Positions 17,884-26,736 of a DNA stretch of 30,946 nt are shown piece after piece. Position 1 is the stretch's first letter; every line of letters begins with the position of its first letter. Below the pieces are notes generated by a model. That model was given only the letters and a program-made list of their open reading frames with translations, was not told where the DNA came from and made no database searches. The stretch is from Mesostigma viride (lineage: Eukaryota; Streptophyta; Mesostigmatophyceae; Mesostigmatales; Mesostigmataceae): assembly GCA_009746045.1 (NCBI GenBank), contig RPFO01002278.1, positions 40,001 through 70,946 on the forward strand. The letters run 5' to 3'. The translations under genes were made by a program, and so were the position numbers.

Positions 17884-18549
17884 AACGGTTATCAAGAAAC
17901 CCCATGAATTAGCATGCTTCGTCCAGTCATCACGCAGGCACCGTGTCTTATGGTCAGGGGCAGTGCTTGGGTGGCGGGTATTTCCAGGCCAGACCTTATG
18001 GTCGTAGCCAGGTAGCCTGATGGCATGCTGATGGAGCTAGGGTCTGCCAAGGCGGCTGATCAGGCCAGGGCTTCATCTGGCATCCTGTCGGCTGCAGTGG
18101 ATTTCTCACACCCCATTTCGACGGGACTGTATGTGGATAGCACAATGGACAGCATGCAGGTCTCCAAGGTCAGGGGCAAGGCTGCAGGGCTTTTTGTGCT
18201 CAGACACGAAGGCCCGCTGGGGAGTTGGGTTAGCTGGTTCAGTCGCCTGCACCCGCGGGTGGCTGTCAGCAGTGGTGTGGCCGAATGCAGGGCTATTTGT
18301 GAAGGCATTCACGCAAGCCTCTATCTGAAGGAGTTGCTTCATCAGATGACTTCCAACACTCCTTGGCCACTTCGGGTTACCGCTCTTCTCAAAACAGGCT
18401 CCATGGGGAAGGTGCAGCTTGTGCACAGGCAGATGGCCAGAAGTAGGGACCTGGATTATCGCCTTCCAAAGGAACTGTCCTCCTTGGCCAGTATTGAGCA
18501 TATCACTGGGGTTGACAATACTGCCGATGCTTTGACCGAGCTAGTGTAG
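16520..18549 (+). pseudogene. pol remnant of the copia-like element: protease, RT, RNase H
   Basis: Near 16,525, SLTAGAAVRVSDPMHA stands where copia proteases have a D-S/T-G-A active site; the aspartate is lost. GGVHVKVMGEASVHVLG and PALSPGQNF fit the strand pattern after it. RT signatures are LLKLKFVIKTKEVDGV near 17,120-17,165, AFLEGDAG near 17,355 (AFL-G motif of copia RT), DPCLFLGQWEG near 17,575, and GSLHGDDLHLL near 17,625-17,660 in place of YVDDLLL. After a 43-base G run, the RNase H region reads VSWFSRLHPRVAVSSGVAECRAICEG, matching the W-S-K-Q...VALSSTEAEY pattern, and ends GVDNTADALTE, where ADxxTK is usual. Several frames are needed and stops interrupt it, so the copy is inactive. 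Confidence 0.72.
17840..17882 (+). repeat. Poly-G run, 43 bases
   Basis: The longest homopolymer of the window, preceded by a (TGG)n and GGGGT stretch. It separates the RT and RNase H remnants. It could form G-quadruplexes, and its exact length is unlikely to be assembled reliably. Confidence 0.95.
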
Positions 18550-19890
18550 AAGGCAGCAGCGCAGTACTAGGTTCCTCCGTCTCTTATGGACCCATCGCAG
18601 CAAGCTGTGTAAGTTGGTGCCTGGATATAGGGCATTGAAGAAGCAGGTTGTGTGGTAGTGTCAGCGTCGTGACTGGCACAGTACCCGTGTTTTAGTCTGT
18701 AATAAGGATCGTGGACCACGGTACACTCGCTCTGATCATAATCAGACACAGCTAGGTTTTGGCTGGGGTTCACGCTGTTGACTACACGAGGTTAACAGGT
18801 CCATTACAGACCATGTATTCTATTTTAAAAGAGAGGTGTATTTGCACATACTTCTCACAATTGTCTGGGAACCTTCGTACTGGGGTTTATAGGGCGGGGT
18901 TCGGTTCCCTGGTATTATGTTTGTACGCGAGCTGGGTTCAGGTGTTTGCCTGTTCCGACTTCCCTAGTTCCCCGGGGCAGGATTTAATTGTTGCCTATGC
19001 GTTTCATTTTGTCATTTGTTTGCGGCGGCAGTTTACCATCCGGCAAGTAGACGGGCGCCGTACGACGGGCGCCAGTAGACCCCTGTTGAGAGAACGACCG
19101 GCAAACTATCGCAATACGCCTTATTTGGTCGAGTGGTATTTTAATTGTCATGGATTTGTTATACTTATGATGAATATGTACTGGGTTTTACGGGATTAGT
19201 ATCTGGGATTAATGTAACTCACCGCCAGAAGGTCATTGTACTGGAGGCTCTACCGAGGTGACGGGATTAATTCCTGGATAAGACCTCACAGAATATAACC
19301 TGTATGTATTTAATTTGCGTATCGAATATCTGGTGGTACTATATAATGCCGCTATATAATCCCGCTCGTCCTGGCTGTGCACTGATGCCAGTGGACGTTG
19401 GGGAATTGCTTGCACGCCCGCACGTGCCTCGTCACGCCGACGGGAACGAGGAGCAACAAAGAAGCATATAGCCTGGTCACGGGGATGACCAAGCTATCTC
19501 GGAAGCACGCGCTCTGGTTGCCCACTTGAACATGGAAGTGACCAACAGGCGGGGATTGGTGTTCGGGCTGAAGGTCGCTGTCCCGAGCAACTGCCTCAAC
19601 GCGGCGTGAAAGACCAAGAGCTCACACGCACTGGGCCTGTTTGCTAACTTAATCGACTTATATAATATACAGTGGTGGGGGTGCACACCTGCATAGTGAA
19701 TAAAGAACAAAGAAATATCGGGTGTTGGTCTCCATGCTTTGCCGCATTCTACGTCTCACGTGCGTCGTGGATACGACCTATGAACACGCCTCGTAAACCC
19801 AAACTCGGTACGTGAGTATAAAGACCGGCGGCCAGCCTGCGGTCTTGCGCAACCCGTCAGCAAACGGAGAACACCTCACTTCCTCCTGTC
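18550..19890. other. No gene supported
   Basis: Sequence after the copia-like element, lower in GC. A 146-codon plus-strand frame (18,759-19,199) is Cys/Phe/Tyr-rich with no domain and is not accepted. GGGATTAAT occurs several times near 19,190-19,270. This stretch may contain a degraded LTR, but no second copy is present to confirm it. Confidence 0.35.
19817..19823 (+). promoter_or_regulatory. TATA-like box (TATAAAG)
   Basis: TATAAAG is followed by GC-rich sequence and lies about 80 bases before a short ATG (19,896) whose frame stops at once. No downstream coding sequence is supported, so this is a candidate core promoter only by motif. Confidence 0.25.
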
Positions 19891-20571
19891 AACGTATGGA
19901 CTGAGCTGCAGGGCAAACCGTGGCGAGCAACGTCGGTGCTTTCTCACCCAATAGAGAGACGCGTTTATTGCATGCAATCGCCGGCACCCAAGCTAGACAC
20001 ATCTCCCTTGTGCAACGGACGCACCAGGGCCGTGCCTGCCAGATTGTCGTACAGTCCGACGGTCGTCCCGACCGGTATCCGCCAGCCCTGAACGACCATA
20101 CTGTCACCGGGTATCCACCTGGGCCCGGACCACCAGGTCCCAGCCCCGGCTCTGCACCCCCGCGACGGGCACGTGGGCGAGTGACCAGTATCGCAAATGT
20201 GGCGAGGGCCGGTGGTAGCCAAGACAGAGACTGGCTGGGCACGGCGCCGCCCTCCGCCCCGGCTGGCCGCAGGGGAGCCACCGGAGACGCCACTCTGTGC
20301 GCCCGGTGATCGTTGGCCATGCCCATACTCCGAATCGAGGGGACCCCGGGCTGGCCATCCGCCGCGTCCCTCCCGCCCATCCACCTACACGCCGCGCCGG
20401 TTGCCGAAGTCGCCCCCCCGCATCCCCGCTGATCGGAAGCTCCCTCACTCGCCCGGGCCTGGTGCGGGTCCACTCAACTCGACCAGCTGGCCAAGCAGTC
20501 CGCAATGCAATATACACAACCGAGACAGACACGAGCGACAAGCGTCGCGCACCGGGCATAAACTCCCCCCA

Positions 20572-20640
20572 CCCCCCCCCCCCCCACCCCACCCCACCCA
20601 CCACCACCCCCCCACCCCCCCACCCCCGACCGCCACCCCC
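20572..20640 (-). repeat. Poly-C/CCCCA tract
   Basis: A 14-base C run (20,572-20,585) is followed by CCCCACCCCACC-type repeats to about 20,640. Open frames across it on several strands arise from its composition and are not annotated. Confidence 0.85.
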
Positions 20641-20651
20641 GACAGGCCTCG

Positions 20652-21320
20652 TTAGCCCCGTCGCTGCCGCTGTCGTCGCTGCCATGGCGCGTCGCTGCCA
20701 ATGGGCTCCTCGTCGGCCCGCTCCTCAACCGGGGCGACTTCGTCACCACCGTCGGGGTGATAGACGGGTGACCGCCCATCGTCCGGGCCCCTCGGATTGT
20801 ACGTCGGCGCCGCCGCCGTCCCCTCGTCAAGCGGATACTCCGTGTACAGCGCGTCGGCTTCGTAGCCGAAGAAGTCGCCGTCGCGTTCGTGATCGCCTAT
20901 TGACCCCGCCATGTCACCCCTGCAGGGGGGGGGCCACAGGATCATATGGTGCTCGCACCCACACATCGCCACGGCTGTCGACAAACCTGCCCATCGCAAC
21001 AGGAAGCCCCGAGACGGTGGCCGGGTCCTGTCGAACCGACCCCGCGGCGGTACCCCCCCCCCGCCCGCGCCATCGAAAGCAGGACGCGCTCCCGGGTCTT
21101 CGGGCCCATGTTGCGGGGGCAAGGGCCACCCGCCCGGTACAGGCTGCACAGGTACCGGGTCGTTGACTGGTGCCGAGTGGGCCACCCTCGCCACAGGGAC
21201 CAGCCCGAACGCATGCCGACCGAGGGGCGGAGAGGTGGCCAGCCGGGGCGGGGGCAGCCGAGGCGGACCCCCCTCACCGGCGTTTGGGAGCACGCTCGAC
21301 GAGCTGTTGTTGTCCTCCAT
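20652..21320 (-). CDS. Hypothetical proline-rich protein, acidic and Tyr-rich C-terminal half
   Basis: ATG at 21,320 (MEDNNSSSS) opens 222 codons on the minus strand, ending RQRQRRG at 20,652. The first half is Pro/Arg-rich and disordered-looking (GGPPRLPPPRLATSPPLG). The middle has a small Cys/His patch (MCGCEHH). The second half is acidic with spaced Tyr (GDFFGYEADALYTEYPLDEG, then TYNPRGPDDGRSPVYHPDGG), which would suit a binding or structural tail. The frame is open upstream to 21,428, so the start could be earlier. No family recognised. The high GC content lengthens chance frames, and the support is composition alone. Confidence 0.35.
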   Translation of the reverse strand: MEDNNSSSSVLPNAGEGGPPRLPPPRLATSPPLGRHAFGLVPVARVAHSAPVNDPVPVQPVPGGWPLPPQHGPEDPGARPAFDGAGGGGVPPRGRFDRTRPPSRGFLLRWAGLSTAVAMCGCEHHMILWPPPCRGDMAGSIGDHERDGDFFGYEADALYTEYPLDEGTAAAPTYNPRGPDDGRSPVYHPDGGDEVAPVEERADEEPIGSDAPWQRRQRQRRG

Positions 21321-21741
21321 GACGGGTGTGTACGAAAGCTGCCAACGGAAGAAAACGGGAGCCGGACCGATGCCAATGTAAGCTGGGCGTATCCCGAGAA
21401 AACTGGCTTCGTGTTGTCGAGAAGACACCGCGTGGTCAAGTCAGCTGAACGTCGAGTGGGGGGGCTCGGAGCGGAACCAGCGCACACTCGTCCGCAATCC
21501 CACTCAACGTCCCCGAGCTGTCGACCTCCTGGAGACGGTGCCGATGTCGTGCATGGAAGGTTGAGTTGCCTAGTTTACCCGCTGTACAGTACACGATGGT
21601 GTGAGCACTTGTAATATACAGTGCATACGCGAACGTCATTCGACCGGCGGCCACGTGCACCCTACCTAAGAGTCCTACCCAGAGCCCGACAACGCGTCCG
21701 ACTGAGCCGTGCCGGCGCCGTACCACGTGCTCGGACACGCG

Positions 21742-21807
21742 CGTGGCGGCTGCCCATTGACCAACCTACGACGATCGTCGTAGGTTGGTCAATGGGCAGC
21801 CGCCACG
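21742..21807. repeat. Perfect 66-bp palindrome (copy 1)
   Basis: Two 33-bp arms with no spacer, centred on CGACGATCGTCG, are exact reverse complements. The arm runs from CGTGGCGG through GCCCATTGACC to CTACGACGA. It could extrude as a cruciform or fold as a hairpin in RNA. Confidence 0.95.
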
Positions 21808-21960
21808 TGCAGGGGAACAACTTTAGCCGAACCTGTCCGGCCGGCCACCGCCTGTGAGCCCCTGGATTATACAGTGCGACACGATTCCACGCACATCCAA
21901 CTATATTAACTCCAACTATATTTATTGTGCCGGACGGCTTGTTGACAGAATCCCGAAATG

Positions 21961-22030
21961 CACATGGCGGTTGCCCATTGATCAACCTACGACGATCGTC
22001 GTAGGTTGGTCAATGGGCAGCCGCCACGTG
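21961..22030. repeat. Imperfect palindrome (copy 2)
   Basis: Same sequence centred at 21,995/21,996. The left arm differs from the right by three bases (CATGGCGGTTG and ATTGATCAA on the left against the complement of ATTGACC, GGCTG and CACGTGG). The left arm contains the nested palindrome TTGATCAA. Confidence 0.92.
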
Positions 22031-22181
22031 CAGGGGAATAACTTTGGCCGGACCTGTCCGGCCGGCCACCGCCTGTGAGCCCCTGCATTATACAGTGCGA
22101 CACGATTCCACGCACATCCAACTATATTAACTCCGACTACATTTATTGTGCCGGACGGTTTGTTGACAGAATCCCGAAATG

Positions 22182-22251
22182 CACATGGCGGTTGCCCATT
22201 GATCAACCTACGACGATCGTCGTAGGTTGATCAATGGGCAGCCGCCACGTG
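22182..22251. repeat. Imperfect palindrome (copy 3)
   Basis: Centred at 22,216/22,217, with two mismatches between arms. Both arms here carry the GATC form (TTGATCAA), whereas copy 1 has GACC in both arms. This makes copy 2 a hybrid of the two forms. Confidence 0.92.
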
Positions 22252-22334
22252 CACCCCACCTAGTCGACCCCGACCACGACGTAAAGTGCCTCCGGCCTGC
22301 GAGGCGTGGGCGCCTTAACCCGTGCGCGGACGTG

Positions 22335-22369
22335 CACGTGGCCGCCTGTCCTGCGCCAACCCACGATTA
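22335..22369 (+). promoter_or_regulatory. Degenerate single palindrome arm with CACGTG, upstream of the small ORF
   Basis: CACGTGGCCGCCTGTCCTGC...CCAACCCACGATTA resembles one arm of the palindromes (CACGTGGCGGCTGCCCATTG...CCAACCTACGACGA) but has no opposite arm. It ends about 34 bases before the ATG at 22,403. Together with the CACGTG motifs of the array, it may be a transcription-factor site for the downstream ORF. This is inference from position. Confidence 0.35.
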
Positions 22370-22402
22370 CATGCAACCTCGTTCCATCCTTGATCCTCGG
22401 TC

Positions 22403-22630
22403 ATGAGCAACGCTGTGCAACCCTACATGGCCAGAGCCTCGTATCGCTGCCCTGCATGCCTGTTGCAGGCAGCATACGGGAATCTCTGGCTATCCTGTGC
22501 TGTCCTGTACACATGCTTCCATGCCGCGTGCCTGGAACGACTCGACTCGCGGCCTCGTACTGTACACAATTATGTCATGACACGTAGGCGTTTCATGTGC
22601 AGGCGGTGCGCAGGCGTTGACCATGCATAG
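22403..22630 (+). CDS. Small C4HC3 zinc-binding protein (RING-CH/PHD-like), 75 residues
   Basis: ATG 22,403 to TAG 22,630. Eight potential zinc ligands are arranged C16-x2-C19-x12-C32-x5-C38-x1-H40-x2-C43-x22-C66-x2-C69, which is the C4HC3 order of RING-CH and PHD fingers. FHAACLERL fits the H-x2-C-L-x2-W/L signature that follows the fourth cysteine in RING-CH and RING-H2 fingers. Nearly the whole protein is the finger, so it would act as an adaptor or a minimal E3-type module if expressed. The spacing between C38 and H40 is shorter than usual for PHD. The overlapping 93-codon frame (22,306-22,587) has no such pattern. Upstream lies the palindrome array with CACGTG motifs. Chance occurrence in a Cys-rich GC-poor stretch cannot be excluded. 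Confidence 0.45.
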   Translation: MSNAVQPYMARASYRCPACLLQAAYGNLWLSCAVLYTCFHAACLERLDSRPRTVHNYVMTRRRFMCRRCAGVDHA

Positions 22631-23870
22631 GCGACTTATGCCAACGTTCCGGGCAGGGCTACGCCAGGAAAGGACGACACTTTGTCGAGGTAACCGGAAA
22701 GGAGAAGGGGGCCGCGGTCGTGGGAACATAACTACGACACTGGGTAGGATTTCGGGTCGCCATGGGTGCGGGGAAACGTCAGACACGACGTGATCTACGT
22801 GGTGAAACGCCGGCAAATGTGGGATTACGAAACAAGATATGACGTCGTTTAGGCCTCCCTCGTGAGAGCCGCCCGGAATAGCCCCTGCCACAGTGTTGGA
22901 TGCGACAGAACCAGCACGCAATGTGTACCGTCTGACGACTGATGTACGGCTGGCCAGAGGTACCATGTCGTTCCTGGGGGGGGGGGGGGGGGGGGGTTGG
23001 GTTCACGAGCCGATGAACCCAAGCATGAAGCGAGCAAAACTGAATGGGTTGGGGTTGGGAAGAGGGGAGGGGGGTGGGGGTGGGGCGGGGGGGGGGGGGG
23101 TTAAAGTTGACAGCATCGCGGGTTAAATTTGACGGCATTCTGTAAACACTGGGTCCCATTGGGCTATCCACCTATTCCCTCCCGCTGAAATGAGTAAGTT
23201 GCATCAGGTTTGCTGCCCTAGGCAGCCTCGGTGAATGCTCTGGTTCTCCTTCCGTAACATTCACGGGATGTCAGGTGGGTGGGTGGGCGGCGGAGGGGCG
23301 GGGGCTGGTGGAGGGGGGGGGGGGGGGAGAGGGGGGGGGCACGAAGGCCCGGGCATGTACCCCACCCCACCCCACCACCACCACCAGTCACAGGAATGGA
23401 GAACAAACGAAGAAAACATAACGAGGGTTGAGGTGAGGGGGCTTGCTCGGGGATCCACCTTGTGCGCACTAGTTGCGGGTGCCCATGTCACTGTGCTCCC
23501 ATAGGGGGGGGGGGGGGGGGGGAGGGGGTTGGTTGTAGTGCCTCGACTTCCTGGGATGCCCCTGACCGCGACCCTTTGTCTGATGCCCGCCCACCGCGTC
23601 ACGCCTTGCCCACCCGTTTCCAGGTCACAAGGCTCCAAGGAGCGGACGTCTCTGCGAGCCCCGAGGGTGCCGTCACGACTCAATGCCGCGCAACCAAGCG
23701 ACAACCGATGCGCGCGCTCTGTACAAACGGGATGGGAGCGAGGGCGAGGCCTTGTAGGGGCCGTGCGAGGCGAGGCAAGCATTGACGAGGGCATACCCCC
23801 CCGGGCTCTGCGCTTCACACGGTCGTGAAGCAAGGGTCACGCGCACCGGCACGGCTTTCTACCCCCCCTA
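22631..23870. other. G-run-rich stretch without a supported gene
   Basis: Contains G runs at 22,976-22,996 (21), 23,087-23,100 (14), 23,313-23,327 (15) and 23,504-23,522 (19), plus (GGGT/GGGA)n stretches. A repeated GGGTTAAAGTTGAC / GGGTTAAATTTGAC pair lies at 23,098-23,132. Long frames on both strands are simple-sequence products (poly-Gly or poly-Pro) and are not accepted. Confidence 0.6.
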
Positions 23871-24392
23871 ACCACAGACCCGACACGGTGGTTCTGGGAT
23901 TCGAGGGAGGCGGCCGGCAATTGCTCGTTGACGTTTCTGTGGCCCGCCGCTTGGCTCTTGGCAACGTGGTTGGTGCACCCCATGCGGCGGGCTATACCGC
24001 GGATCGGGCTGAGCGGGCCAATCAACAGTCGTATGGGGGCGTGGCGCACCACCCTACAGTGCCGTTTGTATACGAGGAGTTCGGGGCCGCAGGGACCCCG
24101 ACCGCCAACTACTTCTTTCATGAGTGCTGCCGGCTCCGGCCGGACAACCTGGACATGGAGGGCCAACGGGCCACTTGGTCGTCGCAGACCTGGACATCCT
24201 ATTGGCGGCCACGCCCTGTCGGTCGCGATTACCCGGGCTACTCGGACGTGGCACGCCACAAAGGCGAAGACCCGGGCTATGGCTGGCGTGTTTCTCCGCC
24301 GCACACGGGCCGACGTCGCGGCGCAGCTCACGTATGAGGAGGGTTTCGTCGTGCCGCGACGTGGATCGGGTGTCCTGATGCCGGCTGTATAG
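23870..24392 (+). pseudogene. C-terminal fragment resembling a retroelement restriction-like endonuclease domain
   Basis: The plus-strand frame reads RPDTVVLGFEGGGRQLLVDVSV, which fits the PD...(D/E)-x-x core of restriction-like endonuclease regions in algal and protist retroelements. It is followed by a YTADRAERANQQSY helix, VPFVYEEFGAAGTPTANYF, and ATWSSQTWTSYWRPR. A one-base shift near 24,215 continues into ALSVAITRATRTWHATKAKT and ends VPRRGSGVLMPAV at 24,392. The order D-V-x-V, K/N-x-x-Y, F-V-x-E-x-F/Y-G and W-x-x-R-L/A-S-V is what I recall from such C-termini. No RT lies immediately upstream, so it looks like a 5'-truncated insertion. A different PD-(D/E)XK protein is possible. Confidence 0.45.
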
Positions 24393-24485
24393 CTGTTTTG
24401 TCGTGTTGTCGCTTGCTAGCGTCACCTGTGTTTATATCTACGTGGGTTACTTTACCCTGAAGTTAGTAATTATACTCGCTCGCTC
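24393..24485. other. Junction between two retroelement fragments
   Basis: 93 bases, AT-richer, ending in CTCGCTCGCTCGTGACAG. No terminal repeat recognised. Confidence 0.3.
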
Positions 24486-25653
24486 GTGACAGCCGCGGAG
24501 ATGCGTATACCTATGCCCCTGTCCACCTATGATTTCACCACTCTACATACCACACTAGATTTTTACGATTTGAAGGCCCATTCAGATAGCCTCCTGACTC
24601 GTCTTTATGCACGTATGCCTGAAGGGCGCAACCACCTGCACGTGCGTGTTTCTCAGACCAAGCCCACGGCAACGTGGCTCTCAGGGATCGCGGCAGGTGC
24701 TATCGTGCGGGATGGTTGTAATTATACGATCACGAAGGTTGACCTTGTTCCTTGGATCTCTTATCCTGTTGATAACACATTCATTTGCCTTGCGGGCAAC
24801 GTATACCACCAAGGTATCGGCATCCCTATGGACACCAACTGTGCCGGGCTCCTTGCAGACCTCTAGATATACGCTCATGCGCTTGCCTTCACGGAGAATC
24901 TCATTGCCTCAAACGACGATGTTGTCATCCGGCGTTTTATCCACACGTGCCGATACATTGACGATGTCATCGCTTTCGGCAACCCTGGTTTCACAACCCG
25001 TTTATTTGTATATCACCGCTGGTCTGCCTGGCATCTACCCGGATAGCCCTCACATTAAAGCTCGTGTCAGATGATACTCATTGCAATTACCTCGATCTTG
25101 GCATTACCCACGGCGAGAAGGGCTGTCTATGATAAGCCCCGAATACCGGCAAATTCCTTTTATTCGTTACCCCGATATTCACGGCCTCCTTTCCCACGCA
25201 GCATAACACGGGGTTGTGCTTAGTCAGTCGCATCGTTTTCCCCATGTTTGTTCTTACCGTGTCCATTTCATCGCGACTCTTATGGACCGCTTGCGTCGTT
25301 TGTTGGTCAAAGACTATGGCCGAGACGCTATGCTCCGTCAAGTCCGGTGTTTTTTGCAACGTCACCCACGTCTGCTCGGTGATGCCCATTGGCACACGCT
25401 CTACAAACCGGCTGGATCGCGCAGTATCTCCGCACATCTGAACCCTGTGGTGCCAGATCTCCTTTGCGGCCGTTCCGAGGCTTGGCACTGGATTCGTTGT
25501 CCACGTCGGCTCGTCGCTGCAGCAACACGATCTTTTCTGGCATGCGCGGGCTTTTGGTTCCCGCCGCACATTTTGAAAGTGCTGTCCTGCGGCTTTTTAC
25601 CTTTGCACCGTGTGCAGTTCTTGGACGTTTTGAATCATGGCATGGCGTGCTGA
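24486..25653 (+). pseudogene. Frameshifted reverse transcriptase of a non-LTR or Penelope-type element
   Basis: The first frame (24,486-24,866) reads STYDFTTLHTTLDFYDLK near residue 13, and NVYHQGIGIPMDTNCAGLLADL just before a TAG at 24,864. The family form would be GIPMGTNCA; here G has become D. The same frame continues with IYAHALAF, then CRYIDDVIAFGNPGF at about 24,948-24,990, giving the catalytic Asp pair. Further frames read DDTHCNYLDLGITHGEKG near 25,070, IPFIRYPDIHGLLSHAA near 25,150, then SQSHRFPHVCSYRVHFIATL and LLVKDYGRDAMLR near 25,210-25,340. The order STYDF-GIPMGTNCA-RYIDDV-YLDL-YG..SQ..RF is shared by a group of eukaryotic RTs that is usually unannotated. Placement with Penelope-like elements is uncertain. 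No endonuclease partner is recognised in frame. Confidence 0.7.
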
Positions 25654-25769
25654 CTTACTAGCTAGACCTTTTCAGCGGTTTTCCATCTGCGGGTATTTCC
25701 TCGTAAATGGTGCCAGGAGAGCGATCGCAGCAATGGTGCTCGATCACCACTAGACACTCCCAGCCAGAT

Positions 25770-25872
25770 AGACTCGAGACACGCGCCCTGATCAGGCAAG
25801 CTGTTTCCGGCCCCGCCGTGTAGGTCACCTAGTCGCCCCACACGTAAGACAGCCATAATTTCAACGCACAAG
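25770..25872. repeat. Dispersed repeat, copy 2 (matches 5,071-5,170)
   Basis: Same orientation as copy 1, from GACTCGAGACACGCG through GCAAGCTGTTTCCGGCCCC to TTTCAACGCACAAG. It lies just past the RT remnant. If copy 1 belongs to the LINE's 3' end, this would be a severely 5'-truncated LINE insertion on the minus strand. Confidence 0.75.
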
Positions 25873-26340
25873 CGCTGGTTGTCTCCCCGATATTCGCTCG
25901 TTAATCGACTAGTTTATCGATTAATTAGACTCGTGCTCCCGTTGGGAAGTCACGGAGCATCAACCCCGGCGGACGGATGGATGGGTGCAGACGGTCCCAC
26001 CTCGGGTAATTGCGTATTTAGTTATATGGGCATCAATTATTGACCTGGCATGTCCCCAGTAGTTATCATGAAGCGATTGCATGATACGTATTCTACAAAT
26101 TATATTACTTACGGCAGAGTGAAATAAATCATACCATAGCAAACGCCCCACTATAAACCTATATACAACTAGTATGTATGCTATTGAGAGCAGACAAACC
26201 CTCCATTGGCAGACCAGACATGTTATCCATACTAGATATTATCCGCACTATCCATTGTTGTCTCCTTGGCATTATCCGTGTGCTTGGTGTTGCCCCCCGG
26301 CGGCTTGGCCAGCCAGGGCGGCATAGTCTGACCTGGCCAC
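25873..26340. other. No gene supported; inverted copy of a repeat end
   Basis: TCGATTAATTAG at 25,918-25,929 is followed by ACTCGTGCTCCCGTTGGGAAG, which is the reverse complement (with changes) of 15,388-15,417. 26,030-26,180 is AT-rich. No coding frame supported. Confidence 0.45.
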
Positions 26341-26413
26341 AAGGTGAGAGGGAGGGAGGTGAGGGAGGGAGGGAGGGGGGGGGGAGGGGGGGGGGGGGGG
26401 GGGGAGGGGGGGA
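26341..26413 (+). repeat. Purine-rich GGGA/poly-G tract
   Basis: (GGGA)n-type repeats lead into G runs, including 19 G at 26,386-26,404. Long open frames across it on both strands are by-products. Confidence 0.9.
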
Positions 26414-26736
26414 CACGCAACGAGTACCGAATGCACAACACAAGCGCAGGGCATGGCACCTGTTCCGAGCACACTCGCCCCAGCGGGCCCGCCGGGTTAC
26501 GGCCCGGTGTGGTGACATATTGGCGACAAGCGCTACCCAGGGTCTCATCCCAGTTATGCAACATACGACCCAACAGAGGCCGGCATCGAGGCCTGCACGC
26601 CGCACGGATGCCACGCGTCCACGGTGCCCCGCCGATACCCAGGGTGTCCGAGCAACCGACACGCGACAGCTGCTGGCGCGCCCGGACGGTGGCACCCCAT
26701 GCGCCTCCGTTTAAATTGAGGTGGCGCGGACGCTCC

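Larger units (their letters stand above)
15571..18549 (+). mobile_element. Decayed Ty1/copia-like LTR retrotransposon body
   Basis: A plus-strand series in copia order: gag-like frame (15,571-about 16,250), protease-like segment with a decayed active site and gag-pre-integrase-like strand pattern (about 16,520-16,800), RT fragments (17,045-17,790) and RNase H (18,025-18,549). The recognisable integrase core that should lie between protease and RT is missing, as only about 250 bp separate them. Frameshifts and stops are frequent, and two poly-G runs (23 and 43 bases) interrupt it. Long terminal repeats were not identified on either side. Confidence 0.75.
21650..22260. repeat. Array of three long palindromes at 221-bp spacing
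   Basis: Two nearly identical 221-bp direct repeats (about 21,781-22,001 and 22,002-22,222) carry three palindromes centred at 21,774/21,775, 21,995/21,996 and 22,216/22,217. Between palindromes, each spacer holds GGCCGGCCACC, ATTATACAGTGCG and ATATTAACTCC. CACGTG occurs at the outer end of most palindrome arms and again at 21,651 and 22,335. The block CCACGTGCACC before the array (21,650) recurs after it (22,244), so the array may be bounded by a short flanking repeat. No transposase frame is inside. Confidence 0.92.

Noticed and set aside
14063-19749. 18-base exact match (TCTCCATGCTTTGCCGCA) between 14,063 and 19,732
   Set aside because: The flanks hardly align. Too short on its own to call a repeat family.
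20104-21166. Plus- and minus-strand frames through the poly-C tract
   Set aside because: They run through CCCCA/GGGGT repeats and consist of poly-Pro or poly-Gly. No domain or splice support.
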